The position numbers were made by a program, and so were the translations under genes. 64,000 nt of DNA, taken from Parasporobacterium sp. (GTDB lineage Bacteria > Bacillota > Clostridia > Lachnospirales > Lachnospiraceae). The notes below the pieces were generated by a model, which was not told the DNA's origin, ran no database searches, and worked only from the letters and a program-made list of their open reading frames with translations. The stretch spans positions 1 to 64,000 of the forward strand of contig JAFWOB010000086.1 in NCBI GenBank assembly GCA_017510065.1, in the 5' to 3' direction. Shown piece by piece: positions 18,650 through 26,833 of the stretch (position 1 is the first letter of the stretch; each line of letters starts with the position of its first letter).

Positions 18650-18678
18650 TTGAAAAAAAGGGGTCTGTCATGTACAAT
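18650..18678 (+). promoter_or_regulatory. Sigma-A type promoter of the phosphatase gene
   Basis: TTGAAA (18650-18655), a 17-bp spacer and TACAAT (18673-18678) lie 37 bp before the start codon. A second TATAAT at 18603-18608 has no matching -35. Confidence 0.65.
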
Positions 18679-18715
18679 CCCATAAGGATCATATAACGGA
18701 AAGGATAGTATCGTT

Positions 18716-19369
18716 ATGCTGCTGTATGTCATCAGGCATGGGGAGACCGAGGCGAATAAGGAAGGACGGTTTCAGGGATGGTCAGACAACCCATTAAATG
18801 AAAAAGGAAAAGAACTGGCTGTGGTTACCGGCCGGGGGATGCAGGGGATCCGATTTGACGGCTGTTTTTCCAGCCCGCTGATCAGGGCACGGCAGACGGC
18901 GCAGATCATTCTGCGGGAAAGCAAAAATCTGGATGTCCCCATTCTGATTGACGAGCGGATCAAAGAAATCGGCATGGGAGAATGGGAAGGAAAACGCTTT
19001 CGGACCGATCTGCGGGGTGTGTCAGAAGAAGAGGCAAAAGTGTTTTTTAACAGGCCATTTGAATTTCCCGGGTTTCCGGGAGGAGAGAGCGCCAGGCAGG
19101 TATGTGAAAGGACCCAGCAGTTCCTTTGGGAACTGGCAGAAAAGGATGATGGCAGGACTTATCTGATCTCTCTTCACGGGTTTGCCATGCGGGCCATGCT
19201 GAACTGTCTGTATGAGGATCCTTCAGATTTCTGGCAGCAGCATGTGCCGCTGAATTGCGAAGTCAATATTCTGGAGGCAGCAGGCGGCAGGATTCGGTTT
19301 GTCGAGAAGAACAAGGTCTATTATGATGCATCTGACTGCGTGGACCGTTATAAGGAAATGAAAGAATAA
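18716..19369 (+). CDS. Histidine phosphatase family protein (phosphoglycerate mutase-like)
   Basis: A 217-residue cytoplasmic enzyme of the histidine phosphatase superfamily. The catalytic RHGE motif is at residues 7-10 (IRHGETEANKEGRFQGWSDNPLNEKG), with a second conserved block SSPLIRARQTAQII and the second catalytic histidine in SLHGFAMRAML. Members include cofactor-dependent phosphoglycerate mutases, alpha-ribazole phosphatase and broad phosphatases. No cobalamin genes lie nearby, so a general phosphatase is more likely than CobC. Confidence 0.88.
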   Translation: MLLYVIRHGETEANKEGRFQGWSDNPLNEKGKELAVVTGRGMQGIRFDGCFSSPLIRARQTAQIILRESKNLDVPILIDERIKEIGMGEWEGKRFRTDLRGVSEEEAKVFFNRPFEFPGFPGGESARQVCERTQQFLWELAEKDDGRTYLISLHGFAMRAMLNCLYEDPSDFWQQHVPLNCEVNILEAAGGRIRFVEKNKVYYDASDCVDRYKEMKE

Positions 19370-19473
19370 GCATTAAGATTGTAGTAAATGTTTTTCCGGT
19401 GCGTACTGTATGATCGTAAGCAGATTGTGCAAAAAACGATCAGTGAGATCAGGCGAAGAAAAAGGAGACAGAT

Positions 19474-19941
19474 ATGAACGGAAAAGATAAATGCAGGATC
19501 TTAAAGGATATCCGCAGACAGATTGCGGAACATAACGACATTGAATGGGTAGTGAGCGAATGCAGCCACAAGGGAAACTGCAAAGGCACATGCCCCAAAT
19601 GTGAGAGCGAAGTCCGTCAGTTGGAACGGGAATTGAGCCTTCGCAGAAAACTCGGCAAGGCAGTTGCCATTACCGGCGTTTCCGCAGCATGTGTGGCGGG
19701 GCTTACGGGATGCAGTCTGGAAGACGTTGCGGATTTCGGCCAGGAGATTGTTGACAATATCAGGGACATTGCGCAGAACCTGAAAGGAGATCCGGGATAT
19801 GTTGATCCGGATCCTTATCAGCTGGAAGGGGATGTGCCGTATATTGTATATCCGGATGATGATCTGTCCGGTTTGATCGCACCGTATGAGGAGCCTGTGG
19901 AAGATGAGATCGTTGAGGAGCCTGTGGAGGTTCTGCACTAA
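19474..19941 (+). CDS. Small protein with CX5CX3CX2C motif and internal lipobox-like segment, radical SAM neighbour
   Basis: A 155-residue protein. Residues 30-43 have four cysteines (CSHKGNCKGTCPKC), likely to bind zinc or an Fe-S cluster, followed by a charged helix and a hydrophobic segment with the lipobox-like LTGC (Cys80). The rest is acidic and rich in Pro, Asp and Tyr (YVDPDPYQLEGDVPYIVYPDDD). A normal lipoprotein would have its lipobox within 30 residues of the start, so an 80-residue cytoplasmic-looking leader is odd. The stop abuts the radical SAM start with no gap. From memory, similar short proteins occur elsewhere in Clostridia; I do not know their function. Confidence 0.75.
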   Translation: MNGKDKCRILKDIRRQIAEHNDIEWVVSECSHKGNCKGTCPKCESEVRQLERELSLRRKLGKAVAITGVSAACVAGLTGCSLEDVADFGQEIVDNIRDIAQNLKGDPGYVDPDPYQLEGDVPYIVYPDDDLSGLIAPYEEPVEDEIVEEPVEVLH

Positions 19942-20625
19942 ATGGAGCCGGTATTTCATTCTATTGGCGTTTCCAGGCTCCGGATCGGCGTTGACGGGGA
20001 GGGGGTAACCACACTGGCAGCGGGACACGGCTGTCCCTTAAGGTGCCGGTATTGCCTGAATCCCCAGTGTTTCCGCAGTACAAAACCGCTGCGGACGTAT
20101 ACTGTACAGGAGCTTCTGCGGGAGGTGTCTATCGACGACCTGTATTTCCAGGCCACGGGCGGCGGGATCGTTTTCGGCGGCGGGGAACCTTTGCTGTATG
20201 CGGATTTTATCCATGCGTTTCGTCAGGCATGCCCTGCGGAATGGAAGCTCAGCCTGGAATCTTCCCTGGCGGTCGACCGGAAAGAACTGGTAAAAGTTGT
20301 CAATGATCTGGACTTCTTTCTGATCGACATCAAAGATATGAACCCTGAGATCTATCAGGCGTATACCGGACGGGATAATCAGAAAGTGCTGCTCAATCTT
20401 GAATATCTGGTTCATGCAGCGGACCCGGAACATGTATGTATCCGGATCCCTCTGATCGAGGGATTCAATACTGAAAAAGACCAGGAAAAAAGCAGGGATA
20501 TCCTGAGAAACATGGGCTTCATAAAGTTCGACCTGTTTCGTTATGACACCGGAAGAGGAAAAGAAAAATATGGAAATCAATCAGATACTGGAAAAGATGA
20601 TCACGGTAGTCAAAGGCTGCGGTGA
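19942..20625 (+). CDS. Radical SAM protein, PflA-like (activating-enzyme family)
   Basis: A 227-residue radical SAM enzyme with CX3CX2C at Cys31, Cys35 and Cys38 (GCPLRCRYCLNP) and the SAM-binding GGGEPL near residue 80. FFLIDIKDMNPEIYQAYTGR is typical of pyruvate formate-lyase activating enzymes. It lacks the extra ferredoxin cluster of longer activases, and no glycyl radical enzyme lies in the window. Its start directly follows the cysteine-motif gene, so the two are almost surely cotranslated. The 3' end overlaps the next gene by about 53 nt. It could activate a distant enzyme or modify the neighbouring peptide; the latter is speculation. Confidence 0.85.
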   Translation: MEPVFHSIGVSRLRIGVDGEGVTTLAAGHGCPLRCRYCLNPQCFRSTKPLRTYTVQELLREVSIDDLYFQATGGGIVFGGGEPLLYADFIHAFRQACPAEWKLSLESSLAVDRKELVKVVNDLDFFLIDIKDMNPEIYQAYTGRDNQKVLLNLEYLVHAADPEHVCIRIPLIEGFNTEKDQEKSRDILRNMGFIKFDLFRYDTGRGKEKYGNQSDTGKDDHGSQRLR

Positions 20626-21355
20626 GATCATACGAAATGCGGAAGAAGATCAGATGCATGCTTCTTCCAAATCCAGTTTCAGGGACCTGGTCACCCAGTA
20701 TGATGTCCGGGTTCAGGAGTATGCCATCGAAGAGCTGGCAAAAGCATTTCCGGGAGCGGGGTTTATCAGTGAGGAAAGTGATGCAGTCTCTCCGGACCCG
20801 GAACAGATGATCTTTGTCATCGATCCCATCGACGGAACGGCCAATTTTGTCCATCACTACCGGCACAGCTGCACTTCCATCGCCTGCGTCAGAGACCATG
20901 AGCCCATTGCGGCAGTGATCTATGATCCCTATAAAGAGGAACTGTTCTGCGCAGGGAAAGGAGAAGGGGCATTTCTGAATGGGAAACGGCTCATGATCCC
21001 GGAGAACACTCTTGCAGGCTCCTTGGTTCTGTTTGGATCGGCTCCCTATTATCCGGAACTGACTGACAAAACGTTTGAAGCACTGCGAAGCGTGTTTGGA
21101 CGCTGCCAGGATGTCAGAAGAAGCGGCTCTGCAGCATTGGATCTTTGCTATGTGGCAGCGGGGAGGGCAGGACTGTTTTATGAAACGATGCTGTCTGTCT
21201 GGGATTATGCGGCAGGCGCGCTGATCATACGGGAAGCAGGCGGAGTCTGTGTGTCCATGGAAGGAACGGAACCGGTTTTTGACCGTCAGGCAAAAGGATC
21301 CATCATCGCCGGCTCGGAAAGGATCATACAAGAAAGCGGCCTTACAAAGGCCTGA
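20573..21355 (+). CDS. Inositol monophosphatase family protein
   Basis: A 260-residue Mg2+-dependent phosphatase of the IMPase/CysQ/FBPase superfamily. Metal-binding DPIDGTANF lies at residues 84-92, preceded by the Glu of FISEESD, and the C-terminal motif is VWDYAAGALIIREAGG. ATG 20573 has GAAGAGGAAAAG upstream; an in-frame ATG at 20543 would overlap the radical SAM gene further. The substrate could be inositol phosphate, fructose bisphosphate or a nucleotide (3'-phosphoadenosine); the sequence does not decide. Confidence 0.92.
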   Translation, partial: EINQILEKMITVVKGCGEIIRNAEEDQMHASSKSSFRDLVTQYDVRVQEYAIEELAKAFPGAGFISEESDAVSPDPEQMIFVIDPIDGTANFVHHYRHSCTSIACVRDHEPIAAVIYDPYKEELFCAGKGEGAFLNGKRLMIPENTLAGSLVLFGSAPYYPELTDKTFEALRSVFGRCQDVRRSGSAALDLCYVAAGRAGLFYETMLSVWDYAAGALIIREAGGVCVSMEGTEPVFDRQAKGSIIAGSERIIQESGLTKA

Positions 21356-21368
21356 GGAAGGAGCCCGA

Positions 21369-21980
21369 ATGGAGTATCAGGAACTGCTGAAGAGAAGGAC
21401 ATCATCCAGGAAGTACACGGACCAGCCGCTGACGAACAGCGAGATCGAAGCTGTGCTGAAAGCCGGAGAATATGCTCCGGTAGGAAGCAACCGCTACCAT
21501 GATCTGTGCTTTACGGTAGTCAGAGACAGGGAAGTGCTTCGGAAACTGGCGGAAGCTGCCCTGATCCGCCGCAGCAATACAGATGAAATGGCAAAGATCA
21601 TCAACAATGTCAGCAATGCCGACGAGATCCTGGAGCAGAAAAATGCCTATGATCCGTTTTACCATGCGCCGGCTGTGATCTTCATTTCCCACAGAAAGCA
21701 GGATCTGGAGCCTCATATTGAATGGTGCAATGCTGCCAGTGCGGCGCTGTCCATGCATCTGGCAGCCCAGGACCTGGGACTCGGCAGCTGTTTTATGTGG
21801 TTCGCTCTGGATTCCATGCGGAGGATCCCCGAACTGGATCATACAGATCTTCTGGATCTTCCGGAAGATTTCCAGCCTCTTCTGGGACTTTCCCTGGGAC
21901 ATATAAAGGAGCCTCTCCCGGAGCGGGATATCGATACCGGAAGAATCACAGTGAACTGGATCGGAGAATACGAAAAATGA
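21369..21980 (+). CDS. Nitroreductase family protein
   Basis: A 203-residue FMN-dependent nitroreductase-family enzyme. It starts MEYQELLKRRTSSRKYTDQPL, the usual N-terminus with the FMN-binding RxSxR pattern. LKAGEYAPVGSNRYHDLCFTVV and AAQDLGLGSCFMWF are further family blocks. AGGAAGGAG precedes ATG 21369; an earlier in-frame start would overlap the phosphatase gene. Its stop overlaps the NudC start (ATGA). The family reduces nitroaromatics, quinones or flavins with NAD(P)H; the true substrate is unknown. Confidence 0.92.
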   Translation: MEYQELLKRRTSSRKYTDQPLTNSEIEAVLKAGEYAPVGSNRYHDLCFTVVRDREVLRKLAEAALIRRSNTDEMAKIINNVSNADEILEQKNAYDPFYHAPAVIFISHRKQDLEPHIEWCNAASAALSMHLAAQDLGLGSCFMWFALDSMRRIPELDHTDLLDLPEDFQPLLGLSLGHIKEPLPERDIDTGRITVNWIGEYEK

Positions 21981-22804
21981 TACAGGACATTTATCCCCAT
22001 CGATTTTATAATGAATACAGACCGAATGCGGCGCCTTCCGGGGAAAGCCGTATTCTTTGCTATGACAGCGGAAAGATCCTGGTAAAAAAAGGACCGGAAG
22101 GACTGATCTATCCACGCCTTTGTGAACTGCCTGAAGAGGGCCTGAATGCAGTTTATGCTTTCTGCGTGGATGACACCGAGTATTATCTGGACATCAGCGG
22201 CAATATCTTTTCGGCCGATGGCTTTTCTTACGAGAATGTCCGGGATCTCAGACTGTTCTGTGATAATGTGGACGGCATGATCACCTTTACGGGAGACCAT
22301 CTGAATCAGTGGTACAGCCAAAGCCGGTTCTGCGGCCGCTGTTCCGCCCGGACAGTTCCGGATACAAGAGAACGGGCGATGATCTGCCCATCCTGCGGCC
22401 ACCGGATCTATCCCAGGCTGCAGCCGGCAGTGATCGTAGGCGTGACAGACCATGACAAATTGCTGGTGACTCAGTACAGGGGAGGTTTTAAATATTATGC
22501 TCTGGTAGCCGGTTTCGCCGAGATCGGTGAGACACTGGAAGAGACGGTAAAAAGAGAGGTCATGGAAGAGACCGGTCTTTCCGTCACCAATATCCGCTAT
22601 TACAAATCCCAGCCCTGGGGCATTGCCCAGGATGTGCTGGCCGGCTTTTTCTGTGATGTGGAAGGAGACCGGCAGATCCGGATGGACGAGAATGAACTGA
22701 AGCTTGCCCAATGGAGGACACGGGACGAGATCGAACTGCAGCCGGATTCCTTCAGCTTGACAAACGAGATGATGAAGGTGTTCAAGGAAGGCCGCATGGT
22801 ATAA
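21977..22804 (+). CDS. nudC: NAD(+) diphosphatase / NADH pyrophosphatase
   Basis: A 275-residue Nudix hydrolase that splits NAD(H) to NMN(H) and AMP, and in E. coli also removes NAD caps from RNA. A four-cysteine zinc ribbon (CGRCSARTV...ICPSCGHRIYPR) precedes the Nudix box GFAEIGETLEETVKREVMEETGL (split here as starting at residue 179 and spanning 23 positions), followed by the diagnostic SQPWG. ATG 21977 overlaps the nitroreductase stop, so the two are coupled. The NAD synthesis genes lie 3 kb downstream but in a separate unit. Confidence 0.94.
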   Translation: MIQDIYPHRFYNEYRPNAAPSGESRILCYDSGKILVKKGPEGLIYPRLCELPEEGLNAVYAFCVDDTEYYLDISGNIFSADGFSYENVRDLRLFCDNVDGMITFTGDHLNQWYSQSRFCGRCSARTVPDTRERAMICPSCGHRIYPRLQPAVIVGVTDHDKLLVTQYRGGFKYYALVAGFAEIGETLEETVKREVMEETGLSVTNIRYYKSQPWGIAQDVLAGFFCDVEGDRQIRMDENELKLAQWRTRDEIELQPDSFSLTNEMMKVFKEGRMV

Positions 22805-22833
22805 GCTGCATTCCGCTTTCCAGGCAGCATTTT

Positions 22834-23141
22834 TATTTGAAATCTGTTCTCATATTTAGCATATGCCCGATTTAAGAATACATGGTGTTCTTTTATCGGG
22901 ATTTTTCCATATTTGAGAATACAAAATGTTCTTTATAAGCGGTTTTTCATATTTAAAGAACAGACAATGTATTCTCTATTTCTGGATTTGCTCTATAAAA
23001 GAATATATAATATTCTCATATGGGCATTTTCCGGTATTTAAGAATACATGGGCTGTTCTCAAATATCTGAATTGCCAAAATAAAGAACACTTTGTATTCT
23101 TTTATTTCTAAAAATCTGAAATAAAGAACACCGGGCGTAAT
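22834..23141. repeat. Palindrome array, copy 2 (eight units)
   Basis: Full units lie at 22875-22891, 22916-22932, 22957-22975, 23000-23016, 23041-23059 and 23084-23100, with a right half-unit ending at 22850 and a left half-unit starting at 23125. Units of 17 and 19 bp are separated by spacers of exactly 24 bp. Examples are AGAATACATGGTGTTCT and AGAATATATAATATTCT. The array starts 30 bp after the nudC stop. The rest of the gap up to the next gene (23142-23332) holds short imperfect hairpins and no clear promoter. Confidence 0.9.
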
Positions 23142-23332
23142 TCCAATCAACCATGGCTTTCTCCACTAAACCTCGTCTATGGTAAAACCGCCTTCGGCCT
23201 TCGCGAAAACTACCTATTGTCACTATTGCTGAAATGGTTACATCTTCTTTACATTTGCGGAGCATTCCTTGTATTTCCCAGAGTGAATCGGTAAAGTGAA
23301 ACTGGTATTCACATCTGTAAAGGAGGGATTTT

Positions 23333-24430
23333 ATGAACAAGACTTTGAAACGGCTGATCACAGCCATCTGCTGTGCGGCCATGATCCTCGGACTGGCCGG
23401 CTCTGCAGCTGCAGCTGAGGCCGGCGACGTTGACATTGCCACGGTTTACGCCATGGCACAGAAAGCATTGGATCAGCAGGCGATCCAGAACGTGATGTCC
23501 CGTCATGTCATGTATCACTGCTACGGCCTGCACCAGGAAGAGATGGAACAGATCTGGGTGCAGGAACCGGAAAACCAGGCGACCGCATCCTTTGGCCAGA
23601 ACCAGGGCTTTATGGTAGGGTATCCGGCAATCTGGGAAGCCTATGTAGACGGCCATACAGAGAGCTGGCTGAGCTCCGCAAAAAACTACTGTAAGAAAAA
23701 CAACATCGACATCGAAGGATGGAGCGACGAGGAAATCCTGGATGTGTACGGCGGTGTGGGACAGCTGCTGATGCACGTGACCACCACGTCGATCATTGAA
23801 GTGGCGGATGACGGACAGACAGCCAAGTGTTTCTGGTATTCACCGGGCCTGGTGGCAGAAACAGGGCAGAAGGGCAATACGATCTGGGAAGCCTACGGCG
23901 CTGATTTTGTGAAGGAAGGAGATGAGTGGAAACTCTGGCATCTTCATATGTTTACGGATTTCACAGGAAGCTTTTATATTGACCTGAGTACTTCCGGACA
24001 ATCCGGCGGCGGCCAGGGCGGTGGAGAGAGCGCTCCTGATGCAGGCGGTTCCGGAGAAGGCCAGGCTCCACCGGAAGGAGGGTCACCGGAGGGCGAATCA
24101 CCGGAAGGACCGGCTCCGGAAGGCGACTCTGCACCGGGACAGGCTCCGCAGGAAAATGCGGCACCTGAAAATGCCGAAGGTCAGGCTGTGAATGAAGGAT
24201 GGGTACCGGAAGGCGGCGAAGTGATCGCTATGGAAAAGGTAAATGATTATCTTACCACTCCGACCTATACCATCTTCTCCAGTAAGAGACTGCGTTCCGA
24301 GATGGAACTGTTTATCCCGACTCCGTATGAATCCTGGAGTTTCGATGATCCGAACTATGGTCTGAGTGTGGACCAGTATGCGATCTACGACATCGATCTG
24401 GATGCATGGTATGCAGCTCACAGCAAATAA
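23333..24430 (+). CDS. Secreted SnoaL-like (NTF2-fold) protein with Pro/Gly/Glu linker
   Basis: A 365-residue exported protein. A signal peptide (residues 1-26, ending GSAAAAEA) is followed by a SnoaL/NTF2-like domain at about 35-215 (LDQQAIQNVMSRHVMYHCYGLH near the start, GDEWKLWHLHMFTDF at its end). Residues about 223-285 are a low-complexity linker of Pro, Gly, Glu and Ala repeats (PEGGSPEGESPEGPAPEGD). A C-terminal region, YLTTPTYTIFSSKRL through WYAAHSK, follows. AAAGGAGGG precedes the start. It has no lipobox and no wall anchor. Such folds may be enzymes or ligand binders; function unknown. Confidence 0.75.
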   Translation: MNKTLKRLITAICCAAMILGLAGSAAAAEAGDVDIATVYAMAQKALDQQAIQNVMSRHVMYHCYGLHQEEMEQIWVQEPENQATASFGQNQGFMVGYPAIWEAYVDGHTESWLSSAKNYCKKNNIDIEGWSDEEILDVYGGVGQLLMHVTTTSIIEVADDGQTAKCFWYSPGLVAETGQKGNTIWEAYGADFVKEGDEWKLWHLHMFTDFTGSFYIDLSTSGQSGGGQGGGESAPDAGGSGEGQAPPEGGSPEGESPEGPAPEGDSAPGQAPQENAAPENAEGQAVNEGWVPEGGEVIAMEKVNDYLTTPTYTIFSSKRLRSEMELFIPTPYESWSFDDPNYGLSVDQYAIYDIDLDAWYAAHSK

Positions 24431-24461
24431 GCGAAGAGCTGATCTCTGACAAACACAAACA

Positions 24462-24505
24462 AAAAACTGCCGTATCTGATTTCAGGTCAGGTGCGGCAGT
24501 TTTTT
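24462..24505. terminator. Rho-independent terminator
   Basis: AAAAACTGCCG (24462-24472) pairs with CGGCAGTTTTT (24494-24504). A and T runs on both sides allow use in both directions; it follows the SnoaL-like gene by about 30 bp. Confidence 0.88.
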
Positions 24506-24603
24506 ATACTCTGACCGGTATGCTGTTCCGGAAAAGAAGAGTATAATAGAGCCTGTAAGCGGGTTTCGCATGAAACAAACAAGAACGAAAGAGCAGTATC
24601 GGT

Positions 24604-25959
24604 ATGTCAGTAAACGCCCAGGAACAAAGAAACCGTATGCTGCAGGAACCGGCAGGAAAACTTCTTTTCAGGATGGCTCTCCCGACGGTCATTACGCAGC
24701 TGATCACCATTTTCTATAATACAGCAGATACTTTTTTTGTGTCCAGGATCAGTACCGAAGCTTCTGCGGCCGTCGGAGTGGTGTTCTCCCTGATGGCACT
24801 GATCCAGGCAGTCGGCTTTGGCATCGGGATGGGATGCGGAAGTATTATCAGCCGCTTGCTTGGGGCAGGAAAAGATAAAGATGCTTTCCGATATGCTTCT
24901 TCCGCTGTAGCGGCGGGAATCCTGTTCGGGCTGGTGATCCTGACAGGAGGATTTGTGTTTTTGAAGCCTTTCCTGAATCTGCTGGGGGCGAGCCGGAATG
25001 TGCTTCCTTATGCCAGTGATTATGCATCCTATATCCTGATCGCGGCGCCTTTTATGTGCGTAGCGTTTGTACTGAACAATATTTTGAAAGCAGAAGGACA
25101 GACCATGCTGTCCATGATCGGAATGACAGCGGGAAGTATCCTGAATATTCTGCTGGATCCATTATTCATCTTCAGCTTTCACATGGGAATCCACGGTGCC
25201 GCTGCCGCAACCATGACAGGACAGCTGGTGAGCCTTCTGATCCTGTCCTGGTTCTTTCTTTCCGGAAAGAGCATCGTGAAACTGCACCCGCGCTATATCA
25301 GCCGGAAAGGCGGGGATTATCTGCGGATCATCAGGACCGGAGCTCCCACCATCCTGCGGCAGGGGCTTTCCAGCCTGGCGGTAGCGGTGCTGAACAATCA
25401 GGCGGTAATCTACGGCGACAGTGCAGTCGCTGCCATTTCCATTACCAATAAGATCTATATGCTGGGAAGAAACACTGTACTGGGGATCGGCCATGGGTAT
25501 ATGCCGATCGCCGGATACTGTTACGGCGCTGGGAAAATGCAGCGGGTCAGGAAACTGTTCCTGATCACGACAGCTGCAGGGACCGTGGTGGTGCTGCTGA
25601 TCGCAGCATTGGTCTTTCCGTTCCGGGAGACGATCATGTCTTGGTTCCGGCAGGATGCGGATGTGATCCGGATCGGCTCGGAATGCCTTTTGTTTTCCTG
25701 CATCTCTACGCCCTTCCTTGCCTATTCCACCTATGTGAACCAGACATACCAGTGCCTGGGATTCGCAGCCGGTGCCACATTTCTGGCTTCCTTGCGTCAG
25801 GGACTGTTCTTCCTTCCTTTAGCATTCTTGCTTCCCGGGGTCCTGGGACTTACAGGGATCGAAATGGTACAACCGGCGGCTGATATCCTGACATTCCTGC
25901 TTTCCATTCCTTTCCAGATTCATTTCTTCCGGAAGTATCTGCCTGTACAGGATTCATAA
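24604..25959 (+). CDS. MATE family efflux transporter
   Basis: A 451-residue MATE exporter with 12 predicted segments. Family blocks are LLFRMALPTVITQLITIFYNTADTFF (split over the first segment), GFGIGMGCGSIISRLLGAGK and NNILKAEGQTMLSMIGMTAGSILNIL, with ILRQGLSSLAVAVLNNQA opening the second half. It resembles the VmrA/NorM-like DinF branch common in Clostridia. It stands alone between two terminators or promoters. Substrate unknown. Confidence 0.93.
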   Translation: MSVNAQEQRNRMLQEPAGKLLFRMALPTVITQLITIFYNTADTFFVSRISTEASAAVGVVFSLMALIQAVGFGIGMGCGSIISRLLGAGKDKDAFRYASSAVAAGILFGLVILTGGFVFLKPFLNLLGASRNVLPYASDYASYILIAAPFMCVAFVLNNILKAEGQTMLSMIGMTAGSILNILLDPLFIFSFHMGIHGAAAATMTGQLVSLLILSWFFLSGKSIVKLHPRYISRKGGDYLRIIRTGAPTILRQGLSSLAVAVLNNQAVIYGDSAVAAISITNKIYMLGRNTVLGIGHGYMPIAGYCYGAGKMQRVRKLFLITTAAGTVVVLLIAALVFPFRETIMSWFRQDADVIRIGSECLLFSCISTPFLAYSTYVNQTYQCLGFAAGATFLASLRQGLFFLPLAFLLPGVLGLTGIEMVQPAADILTFLLSIPFQIHFFRKYLPVQDS

Positions 25960-25995
25960 AGACAGAATTATCCGATACGGTTTCCGCAAAGAGTA

Positions 25996-26004
25996 TGGTA
26001 TAAT
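25996..26004 (+). promoter_or_regulatory. Extended -10 promoter of the NAD synthesis operon
   Basis: TG at 25996-25997, one base and then a perfect TATAAT (25999-26004) form an extended -10, 40 bp before nadE. No good -35 box is visible, as expected for extended -10 promoters. Confidence 0.5.
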
Positions 26005-26043
26005 ATACGTTAACGGTTATCAAAGTAGCAGGAGGAGGTCAGT

Positions 26044-26814
26044 ATGTTAGAACATTTTGATGCAGTCAGTGCCCGTGACACATTGGTGAAAGCAATCCGG
26101 AAACTTGCGGAAGAACAGGGATTTGATAAAGTGGTGATCGGGATTTCCGGGGGAAAGGACTCCACCGTTTCAGCGGCCTTATGTGCCAGGGCACTCGGCA
26201 AAGACCATGTCTACGGCGTAATGCTGCCCGACGGCGAACAAAAAGATATCAGCGACAGTCTCTCAGTCTGCAGATCCCTGGGGATCAGGTACAGGACGGT
26301 GAATATCGGGGCAATGCATGCGGCACTGAAGGCACAGACTAATCTGGAGCAGGATGATATTCCGGAAGAGGAGTTTGTGGTCCCCTTCAGCCGGGAGAGC
26401 GACATCAATGTAGGACCGCGCCTTCGGATGACCACACTTCGCTATATTGCCCAGGCCATCGGAGCACGTCTGGTGGGCACCGGCAATCTGTCGGAAGCAA
26501 CGGTGGGATACTGTACAAAAGACGGCGATACTTCCTGTGACTTTTCCCTGCTCGGAAAACTGACCAGCCTGGAAGTCGTGGAAGTGGGACTGACCATGGA
26601 AGAACTTCCCAAAGAACTGGTGAAAAAGACGCCTTCTGACGGAATTTCCGGTGTCAGCGATGAGGAAAAGCTGGGACTTTCCTATCGGGACATCCATCAA
26701 TATATCCGGTTTGGTACCTGTGGGGATGCGCAGACCGATGAAAAGATCCGCAGAAAAGAAAAGGCCAACCTGCACAAAAGATCCATGCCGGTGATCCTTT
26801 CCCCGTTTCAGTGA
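26044..26814 (+). CDS. nadE: NAD(+) synthase, ammonia-dependent
   Basis: A 256-residue enzyme that amidates nicotinate adenine dinucleotide to NAD+ using ATP. The PP-loop SGGKDS is at residues 35-40, and the NaAD-binding region reads LRYIAQAIGARLVGTGNLSEATVGYCTKDGD in outline. Length fits the ammonia-using form, with no N-terminal glutaminase domain. A GGAGGAGG lies before the start. nadD-like and pncB genes follow within 20 bp each, forming a nicotinate salvage operon. Confidence 0.94.
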   Translation: MLEHFDAVSARDTLVKAIRKLAEEQGFDKVVIGISGGKDSTVSAALCARALGKDHVYGVMLPDGEQKDISDSLSVCRSLGIRYRTVNIGAMHAALKAQTNLEQDDIPEEEFVVPFSRESDINVGPRLRMTTLRYIAQAIGARLVGTGNLSEATVGYCTKDGDTSCDFSLLGKLTSLEVVEVGLTMEELPKELVKKTPSDGISGVSDEEKLGLSYRDIHQYIRFGTCGDAQTDEKIRRKEKANLHKRSMPVILSPFQ

Positions 26815-26833
26815 TGACAGGAAGGAGAAGAAC

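Noticed and set aside
22834-23141. CRISPR array
   Set aside because: The repeat itself is palindromic and variable, spacers are 24 bp and similar between copies of the element, and no cas genes are present.
22834-23141. LexA operators
   Set aside because: Half-sites resemble GAAC/GTTC but the distance between them is longer than in the Firmicute LexA box, and many units lack the exact half-site.
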